NCBI GenBank assembly: GCA_025454975.1
Contig: JALONK010000021.1
Location: 1-47,735, forward strand
DNA from: Bacteroidia bacterium
GTDB taxonomy: Bacteria > Bacteroidota > Bacteroidia > UKL13-3
Length of the DNA: 47,735 bases
Direction: 5' to 3'
Below, piece after piece: positions 35,512 through 45,583 of the stretch. Every line of letters starts with the position of its first letter. The stretch's first letter is position 1. A model generated the notes under the pieces. It saw only the letters and a program-made list of their open reading frames with translations. It did no database searches and was not told the origin of the DNA. Made by a program: the position numbers and the translations under genes.

Positions 35512-38500
35512 TTACTTTTTAATCAATTGAGTTGTAACAACACCTTCGGCAGTTGTAACCCTGATAAGGTAGGCAGCAGCTTTAGCGCTGAAGTTATTTT
35601 CATCTAAATCAACAACAACTGAGCCTGCAACAACTTCACCTAAATCTTTATTATAAACTTTGCGACCTAACATATCGTAAACTTCTATTGTAACCGGCTG
35701 ATTGTTATTCAAATCAAATATTACTCGAGTTGATTGAGTGAATGGATTTGGATAAACATTGAAGTTTAGTCTTGTTGCTAAATCAAGGTTAGTTACACCT
35801 ACGTTTCTGTCAATACTTACATTTTCGCTGTGAACCGCATCACATCCATTTGCATCTTGTGTTGTTAAAGTTACGTTATAAGTGCCTCTACGTTCAAAAA
35901 TATGCGTAATAATGTGATTTTTAGTATTGATGATTTGTGTATTGTCATCAAAGTCCCAACTGTAAAGTGCTAACCCGGTGCGACTAGCAGTAAACCTTAC
36001 CGTATTAGCAGCAATTGAATCTGCTATAAAGTCAATGGTTTGAAGAGTACTGATATTTATAGTTTTAGAAGCAGTATCACGACATCCGTCAATATCAACT
36101 ACTAAACGAACGGTTCTTGTTCCTGCTGAATTGTAACTATGCGAAGCATTTGAAGTATTGGCAGTATTTCCATCTCCGAACAAATAAGTAAAACTTGGTG
36201 TAGTTAAAGGAGGGATGATTGAAGTATTACTAAATGATACAGGAGTATTAATACATCCACCTGAAGGTCCATCGAATCCTGCGATTGCACTGCGACCAAC
36301 TGTTATAGTTTTAACTGCCGAGTCAGCACATGAATTAGAAGTGTCGGTTACTGTTAACACAACCCTGAACTGGCCTGATGAACCATAGCTATGAACCGGG
36401 ATACGCTCTGTTTTAATTAACGAGTTGTCGCCGAAGTTCCAGTTGTACGCAAGTTTAGTTTGATTACCGGTAAAAGTTGTTTTGTTATCAATGATGATAT
36501 TACTTAAACGACAAGCATTGTCTATTGCAAAATCAACATTTGGTTTATTGAAAACTGACACATTTCTAGAAATTGTATCCACACAACCAAAACTTGAAAT
36601 TACTTTTAAAGTAACCCAATAATTACCGCCTGCTGGATAGAAGTATTGAGGATTGTTCGAGTATCCTATATCACCATTACCAAATGACCATTCGCTTCCG
36701 AAAGTATTTACTCGACCGTTTTTACCCGGACTTATTGTAGTTTGATTATTGAATTGTACTCCGGCTCCTGCACAAACATTTTGAGCGGTAAAGCTTGCCA
36801 ATGGCTGAGCAAATACTTGAATTGGTTTAACCATAGTATCAGCACAACCTAATGAATTGCGTACCAATAACCTTGCGTTTATGGTGGTATCAACACCAGG
36901 GATTATAACATCTACAACACTGCTGTCGGCAACTTGACCACCAATATTAAATTGATAGAAATTACCCGGACTATGCAACCCTGTGCTGGTAAATCTTGAT
37001 ACTTTACCTTCGCAGGCTAACGTACTTGTGAAATCGGCTACAGGCGATGGTAAAACTGTTACATTAACCCAAGCAGAATCAATTAGTGTGGTATTGTTTG
37101 ATACCGAAAGTCGAATTCTATAATTACCCGGTGTACCATAATTTTTAATTGGACTTGCAGCGGCAGATGAGGTTCCATCACCAAAATCCCAGTTAAAACT
37201 CATAGGTAAGGTAAAGGCTCCTGTTGTTGAAGTATTAACCAATTGATTATTGATGTTTTGACAAAGTGTATCATTAACCACAAAGAAACCTGCACGTGGA
37301 GGATTACCGATGGTAACGTATCTAATAACTGTTGAATCGCAACCTTGAGGGAGTAAACGGAAGGTAGTGTGTAATTCAAAAGTTTTGTTTGAGTCAATTG
37401 GCAGTGCGTTTACTTGTACATATCCATCGGTTGAACCTGTAGGAGTCACTAAACTAAAACTTCTTGCCGAATCAACAATAAACTTAGTATTGGTATTTGG
37501 ATTAAATTGATATCTATACATGGTCACCCTTGAGATAGTCCAGTTGCTTCCATAATTTGCATTTGTGCCACCTTGAGGAGGTACAAGTTGATAACGTCCT
37601 TGACCACCGACTGCAATAGCATCAGGTGTAAATACATCACCAGCATTATAACGTCCGTTGAATGTGCTACCTCTTACTATAAATGGACCGCCTTTATAAT
37701 TACGGAACTGCACGTAACTTAATGAGTTAAACGGATTCTCACAATTTGAAGTTAGGTTTCTGGCATATACACGGATTCGTGCTGAATCAACACCTTGAAG
37801 CCAACCTGAAACCGTTAAATTTCCATTATTACCAACTACTGGCGAACCAATAAATCTTCCGGTTAGCTCATCAAATAAACGGTAATCGAATTTATTATCC
37901 GCATTTTGAATAGTTACCCTAACTGAATCGTTATAACAAGTTATTGTATTTGCTGGGGAAATAGGTAAGTCTAAGAAGTTATCAAATATGGCGATACTAT
38001 CAATGATTATGTTACCACCACCTCTAGAATATGCTTCAATGCCTAATTTAATACCTGAGAAACCTGCATAATCTTCTAAGCACACGTCATAAATGCGGTA
38101 TCCGGGAACTGCAAAATTTGGATTGTTTCTATAAATTGGATAACCCTTTGCAACGTTTACCCAAATTCCAAAACCAGGTGTTACTCTAACTAATATAGAA
38201 TCTCGTCGTGTCGGGTTATCAGCAGTTTGAGAAACATATAATCTTAAGGTAGGACGTTGTGAAGAAGTAAAATCAAGACAAGGTGATACTAAACGTGCTG
38301 CAGTACTATCAGCACTTGATAATACGGCTGCACGGGCACCTGTTAGAGGCGCAAGTACAGGGTTATCTAGTGACCCAAAGCCTCTTAAATTCCAAGCTGT
38401 ACCTCTAAATAATCCATCAACAATTGGCTCACTATACCAATTATGAACATTTGGAGCATCAAATCCAACAGTAATATTTCTGCTCGATGTGATTTGCATT

Positions 38501-41500
38501 TGTGTAGAAGTATAGTTATAGCCTGTAAATGGATCTGCATTAACAAATGTGCTGGTTAAACCGGCGCCATCTACACCTGAAAAACGGTAAGCAATTAGCG
38601 TATTATCTGGCTGTGCAGGTATAGTATATGCTCTGTTCATACCTTGCCTGATTGAAGCCTGAACTGCAACTTCCGGACCATTATTAATTCTATAATACAT
38701 AGTATCAATAATTGTATTCACCGGACTTCTATCAATAAATCTAGCGCTTATTTGTATATCTAAACCTGAAAGACAAACATCTACCGGACGAGTGATATCA
38801 AACACACGAGGACCTGCCGGGTCAAGATAAGAACCTAAAAATTGATGCGCACCAATTGTAGCTACTCCAGCAGCTAGGGTAGGACGAGGCGTTCCGATAA
38901 TATCATTATTAACTAATGGGAGTCTGCTACCGGCATTAAATAATGACGAAGCTGTACCATTTGGAATCAACAAGTTTGTATCACTAACAAAAGGAGTGAT
39001 TACTGATAATGAGAAGGTGTCTTGTCTACTAAAAGAGGCCCAAGCGGCTAAAGTAGTTGAATTAATAGCAGCAGCGGCAAGATTTCGTCCGGCCACAGCA
39101 TTAGTTCCAAAAGCACCACTTACAAAATAGTTGTTATTATCAATTGTACTGAATGGATTAAAGTTACCTCCAAATGCTATGGCATAATTAGCACCACCGG
39201 CTGTTGTTCTCGATAATCTATTTTGTAAAATATTGTTTTGTAAAGTTAATAACCCTAATGTTTGGTTGTTAACACCAATACAAGCAGCATATCCGTTTGT
39301 AAGAATTGAAGCTTGTCCAAGATTTATAGAGTTATTCATGATGTTAATATCCATCAAGTTGTTGTAACTGGCAATGTTAGCAGGCGGGATGGTACCATCA
39401 ATTAAAATACCATAAGGATTTTGACTGAATCCTGCACCAATCGGATTGCTACCTGTTGCAACAATTGCAGCAATCATGTTATTAAAGATATTAAACCTTT
39501 TAACACCGTCCCAGCGCATATTGGTGTAAATACCATAAGCTGTTGTTGCGGTTGAACGCAAGTTACGGATAGTATTTCTTGATATAGTAACAGCTGAATC
39601 TGTACACCATTGTGCACCTACTGCTAATGGTATAGTACCCATGTTTAAGTCAATACCTCGAACACCGTTTGCACTGATAATATTATTTTGAATTACATTA
39701 CTGTCAATGTTAATAATAGCTTGAGCTTCTACATAAATACCAGACGCGTTGTTTACTCCACCGAAGTAATTAGTTGGTCGTCCAGCAACGTTAAAAGTAT
39801 CACCTCCTATGGTGTTTCCTCTAACTACGGTGTTGCGATCGTAGCCACCTGCAATTGTATTATTACCTGCGAGGTAGATACCTGTTCTAACACCTCCAAT
39901 AAAGTTGTTTTCGTATCTGTTACCATTATTGAATGTTCTGATTGGAACAACAGGTACTGCATTGGTAGAGCTTGCGAAGTTAACACCGCTCTGATAAATA
40001 CCTGCATAAGTAAAGATGCTGTTAGTATTTGAATAACCTAAGATATTACAATTTCTAATGGTAATATTAGTTGCAGGACTTGCCCAGCCTACAACATCAA
40101 TTACACGGCTTTGGGTATTATTTACTAAAGAAACGTTTGCTGCTTGAGGGATTCTGATGGTTAAATTACGACCATCAGTTCCGTTACTACCATCAATAGT
40201 TACCCAACCAGCACCTTGAAACTTTAATACTGACGAGGTTGAACCAAATTGACTTCTTGTTGATGCTGCGGTGCTTGAGATTTCAGTTGTAACGCCGGCC
40301 GCAGGACGAATAATTATCGTACGCCATTGGCTCATTCTAGGATAGCTTAATAATGCAGAAATAGAAGTATCTCCTTCACCTGTATATCCCGCTGTTATCT
40401 CAACAATAATATCTGCTCGAGGCGCTTGATCCGCATCTACACCATTAGTATTGATATATCTGAATAAGTTATTTATAGTATTAAACGAACCAGTTAAACC
40501 ACTACCATCTAAAGGTGGAGCTAAAATTCCGTTAACTTGGTAAGTCGCACCTCCCATTAATGGTGAAAATCTTTTTGGCAATTCAAGTGCACCAATAGTA
40601 GCTGCTAAATCACGACCATTATTGGCAATATCAGCTAAAACCTTAGAGTTTCTTATAGCTGCTCTTGCTATATGACCAATATAAACGCTATCCATAGCTG
40701 ATGTAGAATCATTTAAAAATGGAACCTCAGCAAAGAAAGATAAACCATCAGATTGAAAGCGTTGTCTAAATTCGAATAAGGTTGGAACATTTACAGCGGC
40801 TGCAGCACCAACCATGTTATTATTAAAATTACCATTTGCCCCAGCATAATAAATATTTGAATTAGAGGTAGCGATAAATGGATTTAGCGCTCCACCAACA
40901 ACTACAGTATAAGTATTGGCAAATGGATTAACAAGAGATGTTCTTCCTTGTGTATTAGAATATATATTGTTTACATTTAATACAGAACTTAATCCAACAT
41001 TACCATTAAGATATAAAGCTGTAGAATACGAGCCACCACCAATAAGTGATGTTGTTTGTGTTAATGAAACCGTATTGTTAATTAATTCGATACCGATATT
41101 AGCAGTGTTAGTTGGTGGTTCAATGGCAATACCAGCAGGGGAAGCCAATGATGTAAGTGAATTTGAACCCGTGCCGTATATCTTAGTAATGATATTATTT
41201 GAAACTACGATTGCCCTATTAGGTTGATTGGTTGCAATGCGTAAACCAATAGCAAAACCTGCAGTTGCACCTAAATTATAAATGGTATTTCTTGTAATAT
41301 CTAGATTTTGAGATACACCTCCTGCAAGAGCTGTTTCGGTAGCCGGTACATCAATATCTATACCGCGGAAACCTGTTGAGTTTGCAATATTATTTCTAAT
41401 GATGTTACTATCAACTAACCCGACACTAATACCTTTAATGTAAATTCCTGCAGCATTAGCAACAGAACCACCAATATAAGTAGTTGGAACAGTAGGATTT

Positions 41501-43968
41501 ACATTTGATGGTTGTGTTCCACCAATAATATTTCTAACAAAAGTTATTTGTTGGTCTTGTGTATTTACTCTTGCCGACCAAACAATACCATTGCGAACAG
41601 CAACAATTTCATTATCGCCAATAAAGTTACCAACGTTTGGTCCAAAAACCGCCGGAGCAAAGCCATTGGTTGTTGCAGGATATGGTGCGCCTAAATAAAC
41701 ACCTGCTCCTGTATTCACTATTGTATTTGTTGAATTACCAATTAATCGGCAGTTTCTTAAAGTTACACCTTGAATGATATTATTAAATGATGGTGCAAAT
41801 ACAACCAGTTTAGCCGTGATGGCATTAGCCACAGTTGGCAAACTAAAGGTGAAGTTCTTAGCATTTCCTCCGTCAATTTCAAACCACTGAACCCCATACA
41901 AACGGATTAGACCTGAATTTCCAGGCAATTGAACTCCGGCAGGAAGTGTAATATTCACCGGAACGTTTGCAGTAAGTCTGATTTTTCTTGTACCTGCCAT
42001 CCCGTTATAAGGGATAATAGCCGGCACAACACCTGTTTCAGGTACAAAACCTGTTTCAAAAATAATATTAATGTCTCCTGAAGATTGTGTTCCGAAACTA
42101 TTTAAATGGCTAATAAATGAGCTTAAAGATGCAAAACTACCTGTTCCTGGAGCATTATTCTTTGGAGGATTCTCAGTACCATTAATTAAATAAGTAGATC
42201 CGCCCAATAATGGGGCAAATGCATCGTTAGTATTTTCAAAAAATTGGTATGCACCAATAGAAGAAGAAGATGAAGGACGAGCATTACCAAGAATATCAAT
42301 GGCTAAATATGGTCTTCCGCGAATAGAATATGCAGCAGGAGCGCCATTACTTGTTAATAAGGTTGTATCATTTTCAAAAAATGCTCTTGTTTGCAAACTA
42401 TTATTATCACCTGAAGTGAATAATGCCCACTCTGCAACCGATGTATAATTATTTAAATTAGTTCTGCCAATTTCAGCCCAACCGCTGTTAGTTGAGATAT
42501 CATATAAATTGTTATTAATATCGCTAAAAGGTGATTGAACCGAAGTAGTTGCGGTTCTGTTTACAATAATACCATATACCACATAACCTGTATTACTTGT
42601 GGTTAATGCATTCAATCGGTTAGAAAGGATATTGTTCACTACTCTGATACCACTTACTGTTAACGCACCCGTAACTAAACATGAAGCAATACCTCCACCA
42701 TTTAAAACTGTTCCCCTTAAGGCAATACTATTGTTAAATACATCAATTCCTGCATTGGTTGTAGAATCATCTATCAAAATCCCAATTGGATATGAGTATG
42801 AAGAGATTACAGAAGAGCCAGGCGCAGTTAAATTTGATATAACGTTGTTGTAAACATTAATATTTAATGGGAATTGATGATTTCCTAAGGCTATTCTTAT
42901 ACCAGTAACTCCTGTTCCTGCTGTTGTTGAACTTAAGTTTGTGATGTAGTTACCATCTATTGTAATGTTACTGTCTAAAGACCTAACACTAGCGATGTTC
43001 GACAATTCAATACCTCTAAAGTTTGAGCCGGATGCTAGGTTCCCTCTAATCCTATTTCCTCTAACAACAACATTGGCTTGATTAGTTAAAAATATACCGG
43101 CTGCATTAGCGGCTCCAATATTTAAAGTTCCACCAATGGTATTATTAATCAAAGTTAATCCTAAGTCTTGATTGGCTTGAGAAGCCGCACCTGTTCCACG
43201 AGCATATATACCGTTCTGAACTCCTTGAATGTTACAGTTCTCGACATTAATATCTGAATTTCTTCTTACAGAGTTATTTGGTCCTACTGGACCACCTCCT
43301 ATATAAACACCGGCAAAGGTGCTTACAGCCGTTGTGGTTGCTGCCCCCGTTAGATTTACATTCTTTACCTGAACTGAATTGATAGGTGAAACAGTGGTAG
43401 CTATCATATCAATCACACGATGAGTAGCGTTCGCACCTGCTAAAGGAACCGTAAATGTTATATTTCGTTGACCAGATGTCCCTTCACCATCAATAACAAA
43501 AAATTGCGTTCCATTAAAACGAAACACAGCAGCGTTATTAGCCAAAATTCCGGTAACTGTTATATTAAAGTTGGAACCAGCCAAAGGCTTCAATACTATA
43601 GTTCTTATGGCTGAAGCATAAGCAATATTATTAACAATTACTCCGGTATTGCCCGGCTCAACACCTGTATAGCCCGGCACTAATAATATTGTAATTTGGC
43701 CAATTGTATTTGAATCAATACCATTTCCATTTAAGGCACTGATAATACCTGTACTAGCGGAATATGCACTACCGGCAGTATATGCACCGGATAAATTAAC
43801 AAAAGTATCCTTTGGTGCTACCAAATCTACCCCAGAACCGTTAACATAATATGTTTGTCCGGCGGGAAGTGGGTCTTGCGCATTCGCTACATTCACTCCA
43901 ACTAAAATAGCAAGCATTGCTAGAGCAGCATGAAGTTTGTTTTTAAAACGAGTAAACCTTGTATTCAT
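35512..43968 (-). CDS. Giant T9SS-secreted adhesin: three beta-helix cassettes, PKD domains, sorting domain
   Basis: 2818-residue surface protein. A signal peptide ends near NVANAQD. Three tandem cassettes of about 550 residues (from about 33, 588 and 1139) each open with a TYxxNG strand (QTYYVNGSG, STYLINGTE, ATYQVNGIL) and contain right-handed beta-helix repeats of the form NNxIxN, then GAYQFF, GALELP or GAHQFL at the end. From about 1723 come an Ig-like and a jelly-roll-like region, then PKD-type domains at about 2230-2720 (NWDFGDGTSS, YNWNFGDNS, TYLFGDGNT, SWDFDDN). A T9SS type A sorting domain ends it (FNVYPNPFTQS, about 2736-2818). The likely role is attachment or carbohydrate/biofilm matrix binding; no catalytic residues are recognisable. 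Confidence 0.9.
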   Translation of the reverse strand: MNTRFTRFKNKLHAALAMLAILVGVNVANAQDPLPAGQTYYVNGSGVDLVAPKDTFVNLSGAYTAGSAYSASTGIISALNGNGIDSNTIGQITILLVPGYTGVEPGNTGVIVNNIAYASAIRTIVLKPLAGSNFNITVTGILANNAAVFRFNGTQFFVIDGEGTSGQRNITFTVPLAGANATHRVIDMIATTVSPINSVQVKNVNLTGAATTTAVSTFAGVYIGGGPVGPNNSVRRNSDINVENCNIQGVQNGIYARGTGAASQANQDLGLTLINNTIGGTLNIGAANAAGIFLTNQANVVVRGNRIRGNLASGSNFRGIELSNIASVRSLDSNITIDGNYITNLSSTTAGTGVTGIRIALGNHQFPLNINVYNNVISNLTAPGSSVISSYSYPIGILIDDSTTNAGIDVFNNSIALRGTVLNGGGIASCLVTGALTVSGIRVVNNILSNRLNALTTSNTGYVVYGIIVNRTATTSVQSPFSDINNNLYDISTNSGWAEIGRTNLNNYTSVAEWALFTSGDNNSLQTRAFFENDTTLLTSNGAPAAYSIRGRPYLAIDILGNARPSSSSSIGAYQFFENTNDAFAPLLGGSTYLINGTENPPKNNAPGTGSFASLSSFISHLNSFGTQSSGDINIIFETGFVPETGVVPAIIPYNGMAGTRKIRLTANVPVNITLPAGVQLPGNSGLIRLYGVQWFEIDGGNAKNFTFSLPTVANAITAKLVVFAPSFNNIIQGVTLRNCRLIGNSTNTIVNTGAGVYLGAPYPATTNGFAPAVFGPNVGNFIGDNEIVAVRNGIVWSARVNTQDQQITFVRNIIGGTQPSNVNPTVPTTYIGGSVANAAGIYIKGISVGLVDSNIIRNNIANSTGFRGIDIDVPATETALAGGVSQNLDITRNTIYNLGATAGFAIGLRIATNQPNRAIVVSNNIITKIYGTGSNSLTSLASPAGIAIEPPTNTANIGIELINNTVSLTQTTSLIGGGSYSTALYLNGNVGLSSVLNVNNIYSNTQGRTSLVNPFANTYTVVVGGALNPFIATSNSNIYYAGANGNFNNNMVGAAAAVNVPTLFEFRQRFQSDGLSFFAEVPFLNDSTSAMDSVYIGHIARAAIRNSKVLADIANNGRDLAATIGALELPKRFSPLMGGATYQVNGILAPPLDGSGLTGSFNTINNLFRYINTNGVDADQAPRADIIVEITAGYTGEGDTSISALLSYPRMSQWRTIIIRPAAGVTTEISSTAASTRSQFGSTSSVLKFQGAGWVTIDGSNGTDGRNLTIRIPQAANVSLVNNTQSRVIDVVGWASPATNITIRNCNILGYSNTNSIFTYAGIYQSGVNFASSTNAVPVVPIRTFNNGNRYENNFIGGVRTGIYLAGNNTIAGGYDRNTVVRGNTIGGDTFNVAGRPTNYFGGVNNASGIYVEAQAIINIDSNVIQNNIISANGVRGIDLNMGTIPLAVGAQWCTDSAVTISRNTIRNLRSTATTAYGIYTNMRWDGVKRFNIFNNMIAAIVATGSNPIGAGFSQNPYGILIDGTIPPANIASYNNLMDINIMNNSINLGQASILTNGYAACIGVNNQTLGLLTLQNNILQNRLSRTTAGGANYAIAFGGNFNPFSTIDNNNYFVSGAFGTNAVAGRNLAAAAINSTTLAAWASFSRQDTFSLSVITPFVSDTNLLIPNGTASSLFNAGSRLPLVNNDIIGTPRPTLAAGVATIGAHQFLGSYLDPAGPRVFDITRPVDVCLSGLDIQISARFIDRSPVNTIIDTMYYRINNGPEVAVQASIRQGMNRAYTIPAQPDNTLIAYRFSGVDGAGLTSTFVNADPFTGYNYTSTQMQITSSRNITVGFDAPNVHNWYSEPIVDGLFRGTAWNLRGFGSLDNPVLAPLTGARAAVLSSADSTAARLVSPCLDFTSSQRPTLRLYVSQTADNPTRRDSILVRVTPGFGIWVNVAKGYPIYRNNPNFAVPGYRIYDVCLEDYAGFSGIKLGIEAYSRGGGNIIIDSIAIFDNFLDLPISPANTITCYNDSVRVTIQNADNKFDYRLFDELTGRFIGSPVVGNNGNLTVSGWLQGVDSARIRVYARNLTSNCENPFNSLSYVQFRNYKGGPFIVRGSTFNGRYNAGDVFTPDAIAVGGQGRYQLVPPQGGTNANYGSNWTISRVTMYRYQFNPNTNTKFIVDSARSFSLVTPTGSTDGYVQVNALPIDSNKTFELHTTFRLLPQGCDSTVIRYVTIGNPPRAGFFVVNDTLCQNINNQLVNTSTTGAFTLPMSFNWDFGDGTSSAAASPIKNYGTPGNYRIRLSVSNNTTLIDSAWVNVTVLPSPVADFTSTLACEGKVSRFTSTGLHSPGNFYQFNIGGQVADSSVVDVIIPGVDTTINARLLVRNSLGCADTMVKPIQVFAQPLASFTAQNVCAGAGVQFNNQTTISPGKNGRVNTFGSEWSFGNGDIGYSNNPQYFYPAGGNYWVTLKVISSFGCVDTISRNVSVFNKPNVDFAIDNACRLSNIIIDNKTTFTGNQTKLAYNWNFGDNSLIKTERIPVHSYGSSGQFRVVLTVTDTSNSCADSAVKTITVGRSAIAGFDGPSGGCINTPVSFSNTSIIPPLTTPSFTYLFGDGNTANTSNASHSYNSAGTRTVRLVVDIDGCRDTASKTINISTLQTIDFIADSIAANTVRFTASRTGLALYSWDFDDNTQIINTKNHIITHIFERRGTYNVTLTTQDANGCDAVHSENVSIDRNVGVTNLDLATRLNFNVYPNPFTQSTRVIFDLNNNQPVTIEVYDMLGRKVYNKDLGEVVAGSVVVDLDENNFSAKAAAYLIRVTTAEGVVTTQLIKK

Positions 43969-44056
43969 ATATTGCAGTTATAATTTTTGTTTAGAGTAGA
44001 TTAATCAAAGTTCAAAAAAAATCTTGACTTTTCAAAGGAATATAATAGAAATTTTA

Positions 44057-45544
44057 TTAGAGGTGGAGTTCGCGCTTGGGTCTTTTACCTAACTCCCATT
44101 TAAAACCCTTGAGCCTCAATTCTTCCGGCTTTAGCTTATCAATTGGATAAAATACAGCTTCAGGCGAAGTAATAAACTTGCCTAATTGCAATTTTCCTTC
44201 GCTAAATCCGAAAGTCATTTCACTACAATTAATCACATTTACTCCTAAATATTGTGAATCTTCTTTGGCGTAATAAATACTTTGTCCATTGCCAAAAACC
44301 TGAATAAAATTTATTTTACCAGCCTTAAAGTAACCATTCACATTCTTACCTTTAACTTGATTAAAATGTTTAGAAGTTTCTTTTGATATCACAAAAGCAT
44401 TGTTAACTACCAACATTGAATCTAACTTCCTGTTATTGATGTAAAAATGTATCGTATCCCCTGAAATTTGATTAAGTCCACTCCATAGCATAGGCTTTTT
44501 ATAAAGCGTCATTAAAGAATCATTCTTAAGGTAGACCAATGAATCGGCTATGGCTTGCAAATCTGATTTGTAAATTCTAACATGACGCCATGCCATAAGA
44601 ATCTCTTGTTTCATTTTTGTTGTTGACTTTATCGTATAAATGGTATCTGCCTTTATTGACAAAGTATCATTATCCATTATTGACAATATCTGCGGATTAG
44701 CAGTAACATAGGTTTTTCCTTTATTGCCAAAAAACTCGGCAAAACCTCCATATACAGTTGTTTTGTTTAATGTATCAATCGCAATTACTTTACCTATTGC
44801 TTTAGAATATCTTTGCTTTCTATCGTATCGTATGGTATCGGCTGTTAAATTATATTGTTCACTTTTTACAATAGCACGCTTTAATAATACTCCTTGTTGT
44901 TTTTCTGTGTTATAAGTACCCTCTTTAGCATAAACACTATCGCCACTTGATTCTATAACAGTTTTGCCTAAAAAATATGCCTCTTTTGTTGTTGTTTTAT
45001 ATTTTAAAGTATCACATTTCATATTAAATTCATCACCAGTTAATACGACATTTCCTTTAAAAAACAACTCTTTTAAACTTGTATAATAATATCCATTTTT
45101 ACTTGTTAAAACATTTGTGCCATTCACTAACCTTCCACCTGTATAATAACTAGCCTTATTATTAGCTAAATCAAATTCAAGCTCACTAGTTTTTAAATTA
45201 GAAGTGGCATCATACATAACAACATTATTCAACAACTTGGCAATTTTTGTGTTCCCATCATACTTCAAAATATCTCCGGTAAAAAAAACACTGTCGTGGT
45301 GGTTTATTTTTACATTACGATATGCCTCTACAAAATTTGTTGCATCAAATACATAGGCACTATCGCAACTTAATGTAGTTTGATCTTGTTTTAAAACAAC
45401 AGCTCCAACAAGCTTCTTTACTTTGCTTCCCTTTATTTCTGTAAGCTCAAGTGAATTGGCATTGATAATTTGTATTTTATTACCTTGCGCAAAAATCAAT
45501 ATTGAATTAAGTAAAACAGCAATCAGCAATAATGCTTTTTTCAT
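44057..45544 (-). CDS. OstA/LptA-like LPS transport protein
   Basis: 495-residue periplasmic protein with a signal peptide ending in ILIFAQG. OstA-like N-terminal repeats follow. Beta-jellyroll motifs recur: LVGAVVLKQDQTTLSCDSAY, FFTGDILKYDGNTKIAKLLN, FKGNVVLTGDEFNMKCDTLK and YSKAIGKVIAIDTLN. It is expected to help carry LPS from inner to outer membrane, as LptA does. It is more than twice as long as E. coli LptA, which is usual for Bacteroidota OstA-like proteins. It is divergent from tilS (39 bases) and upstream of the giant adhesin, though no functional link to that gene is evident. Confidence 0.85.
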   Translation of the reverse strand: MKKALLLIAVLLNSILIFAQGNKIQIINANSLELTEIKGSKVKKLVGAVVLKQDQTTLSCDSAYVFDATNFVEAYRNVKINHHDSVFFTGDILKYDGNTKIAKLLNNVVMYDATSNLKTSELEFDLANNKASYYTGGRLVNGTNVLTSKNGYYYTSLKELFFKGNVVLTGDEFNMKCDTLKYKTTTKEAYFLGKTVIESSGDSVYAKEGTYNTEKQQGVLLKRAIVKSEQYNLTADTIRYDRKQRYSKAIGKVIAIDTLNKTTVYGGFAEFFGNKGKTYVTANPQILSIMDNDTLSIKADTIYTIKSTTKMKQEILMAWRHVRIYKSDLQAIADSLVYLKNDSLMTLYKKPMLWSGLNQISGDTIHFYINNRKLDSMLVVNNAFVISKETSKHFNQVKGKNVNGYFKAGKINFIQVFGNGQSIYYAKEDSQYLGVNVINCSEMTFGFSEGKLQLGKFITSPEAVFYPIDKLKPEELRLKGFKWELGKRPKRELHL

Positions 45545-45551
45545 ATGGCAT

Positions 45552-45559
45552 CAAAGCTA
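45552..45559 (-). promoter_or_regulatory. -7 element upstream of the OstA-like gene
   Basis: TAGCTTTG on the minus strand is the same octamer found upstream of two other genes here. It ends 7 bases before the ATG, implying a nearly leaderless mRNA. The -33 box is weak (TTTTA). Confidence 0.45.
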
Positions 45560-45583
45560 AACATTTTTAATTGAATTGATAAA

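Noticed and set aside
39688-40032. Plus-strand ORF of 114 codons inside the giant adhesin, and similar ORFs at 40916-41227 and 42599-42853
   Set aside because: They are antisense shadows of the repetitive Asn/Thr/Ile-rich adhesin frame, with no start signal or domain.
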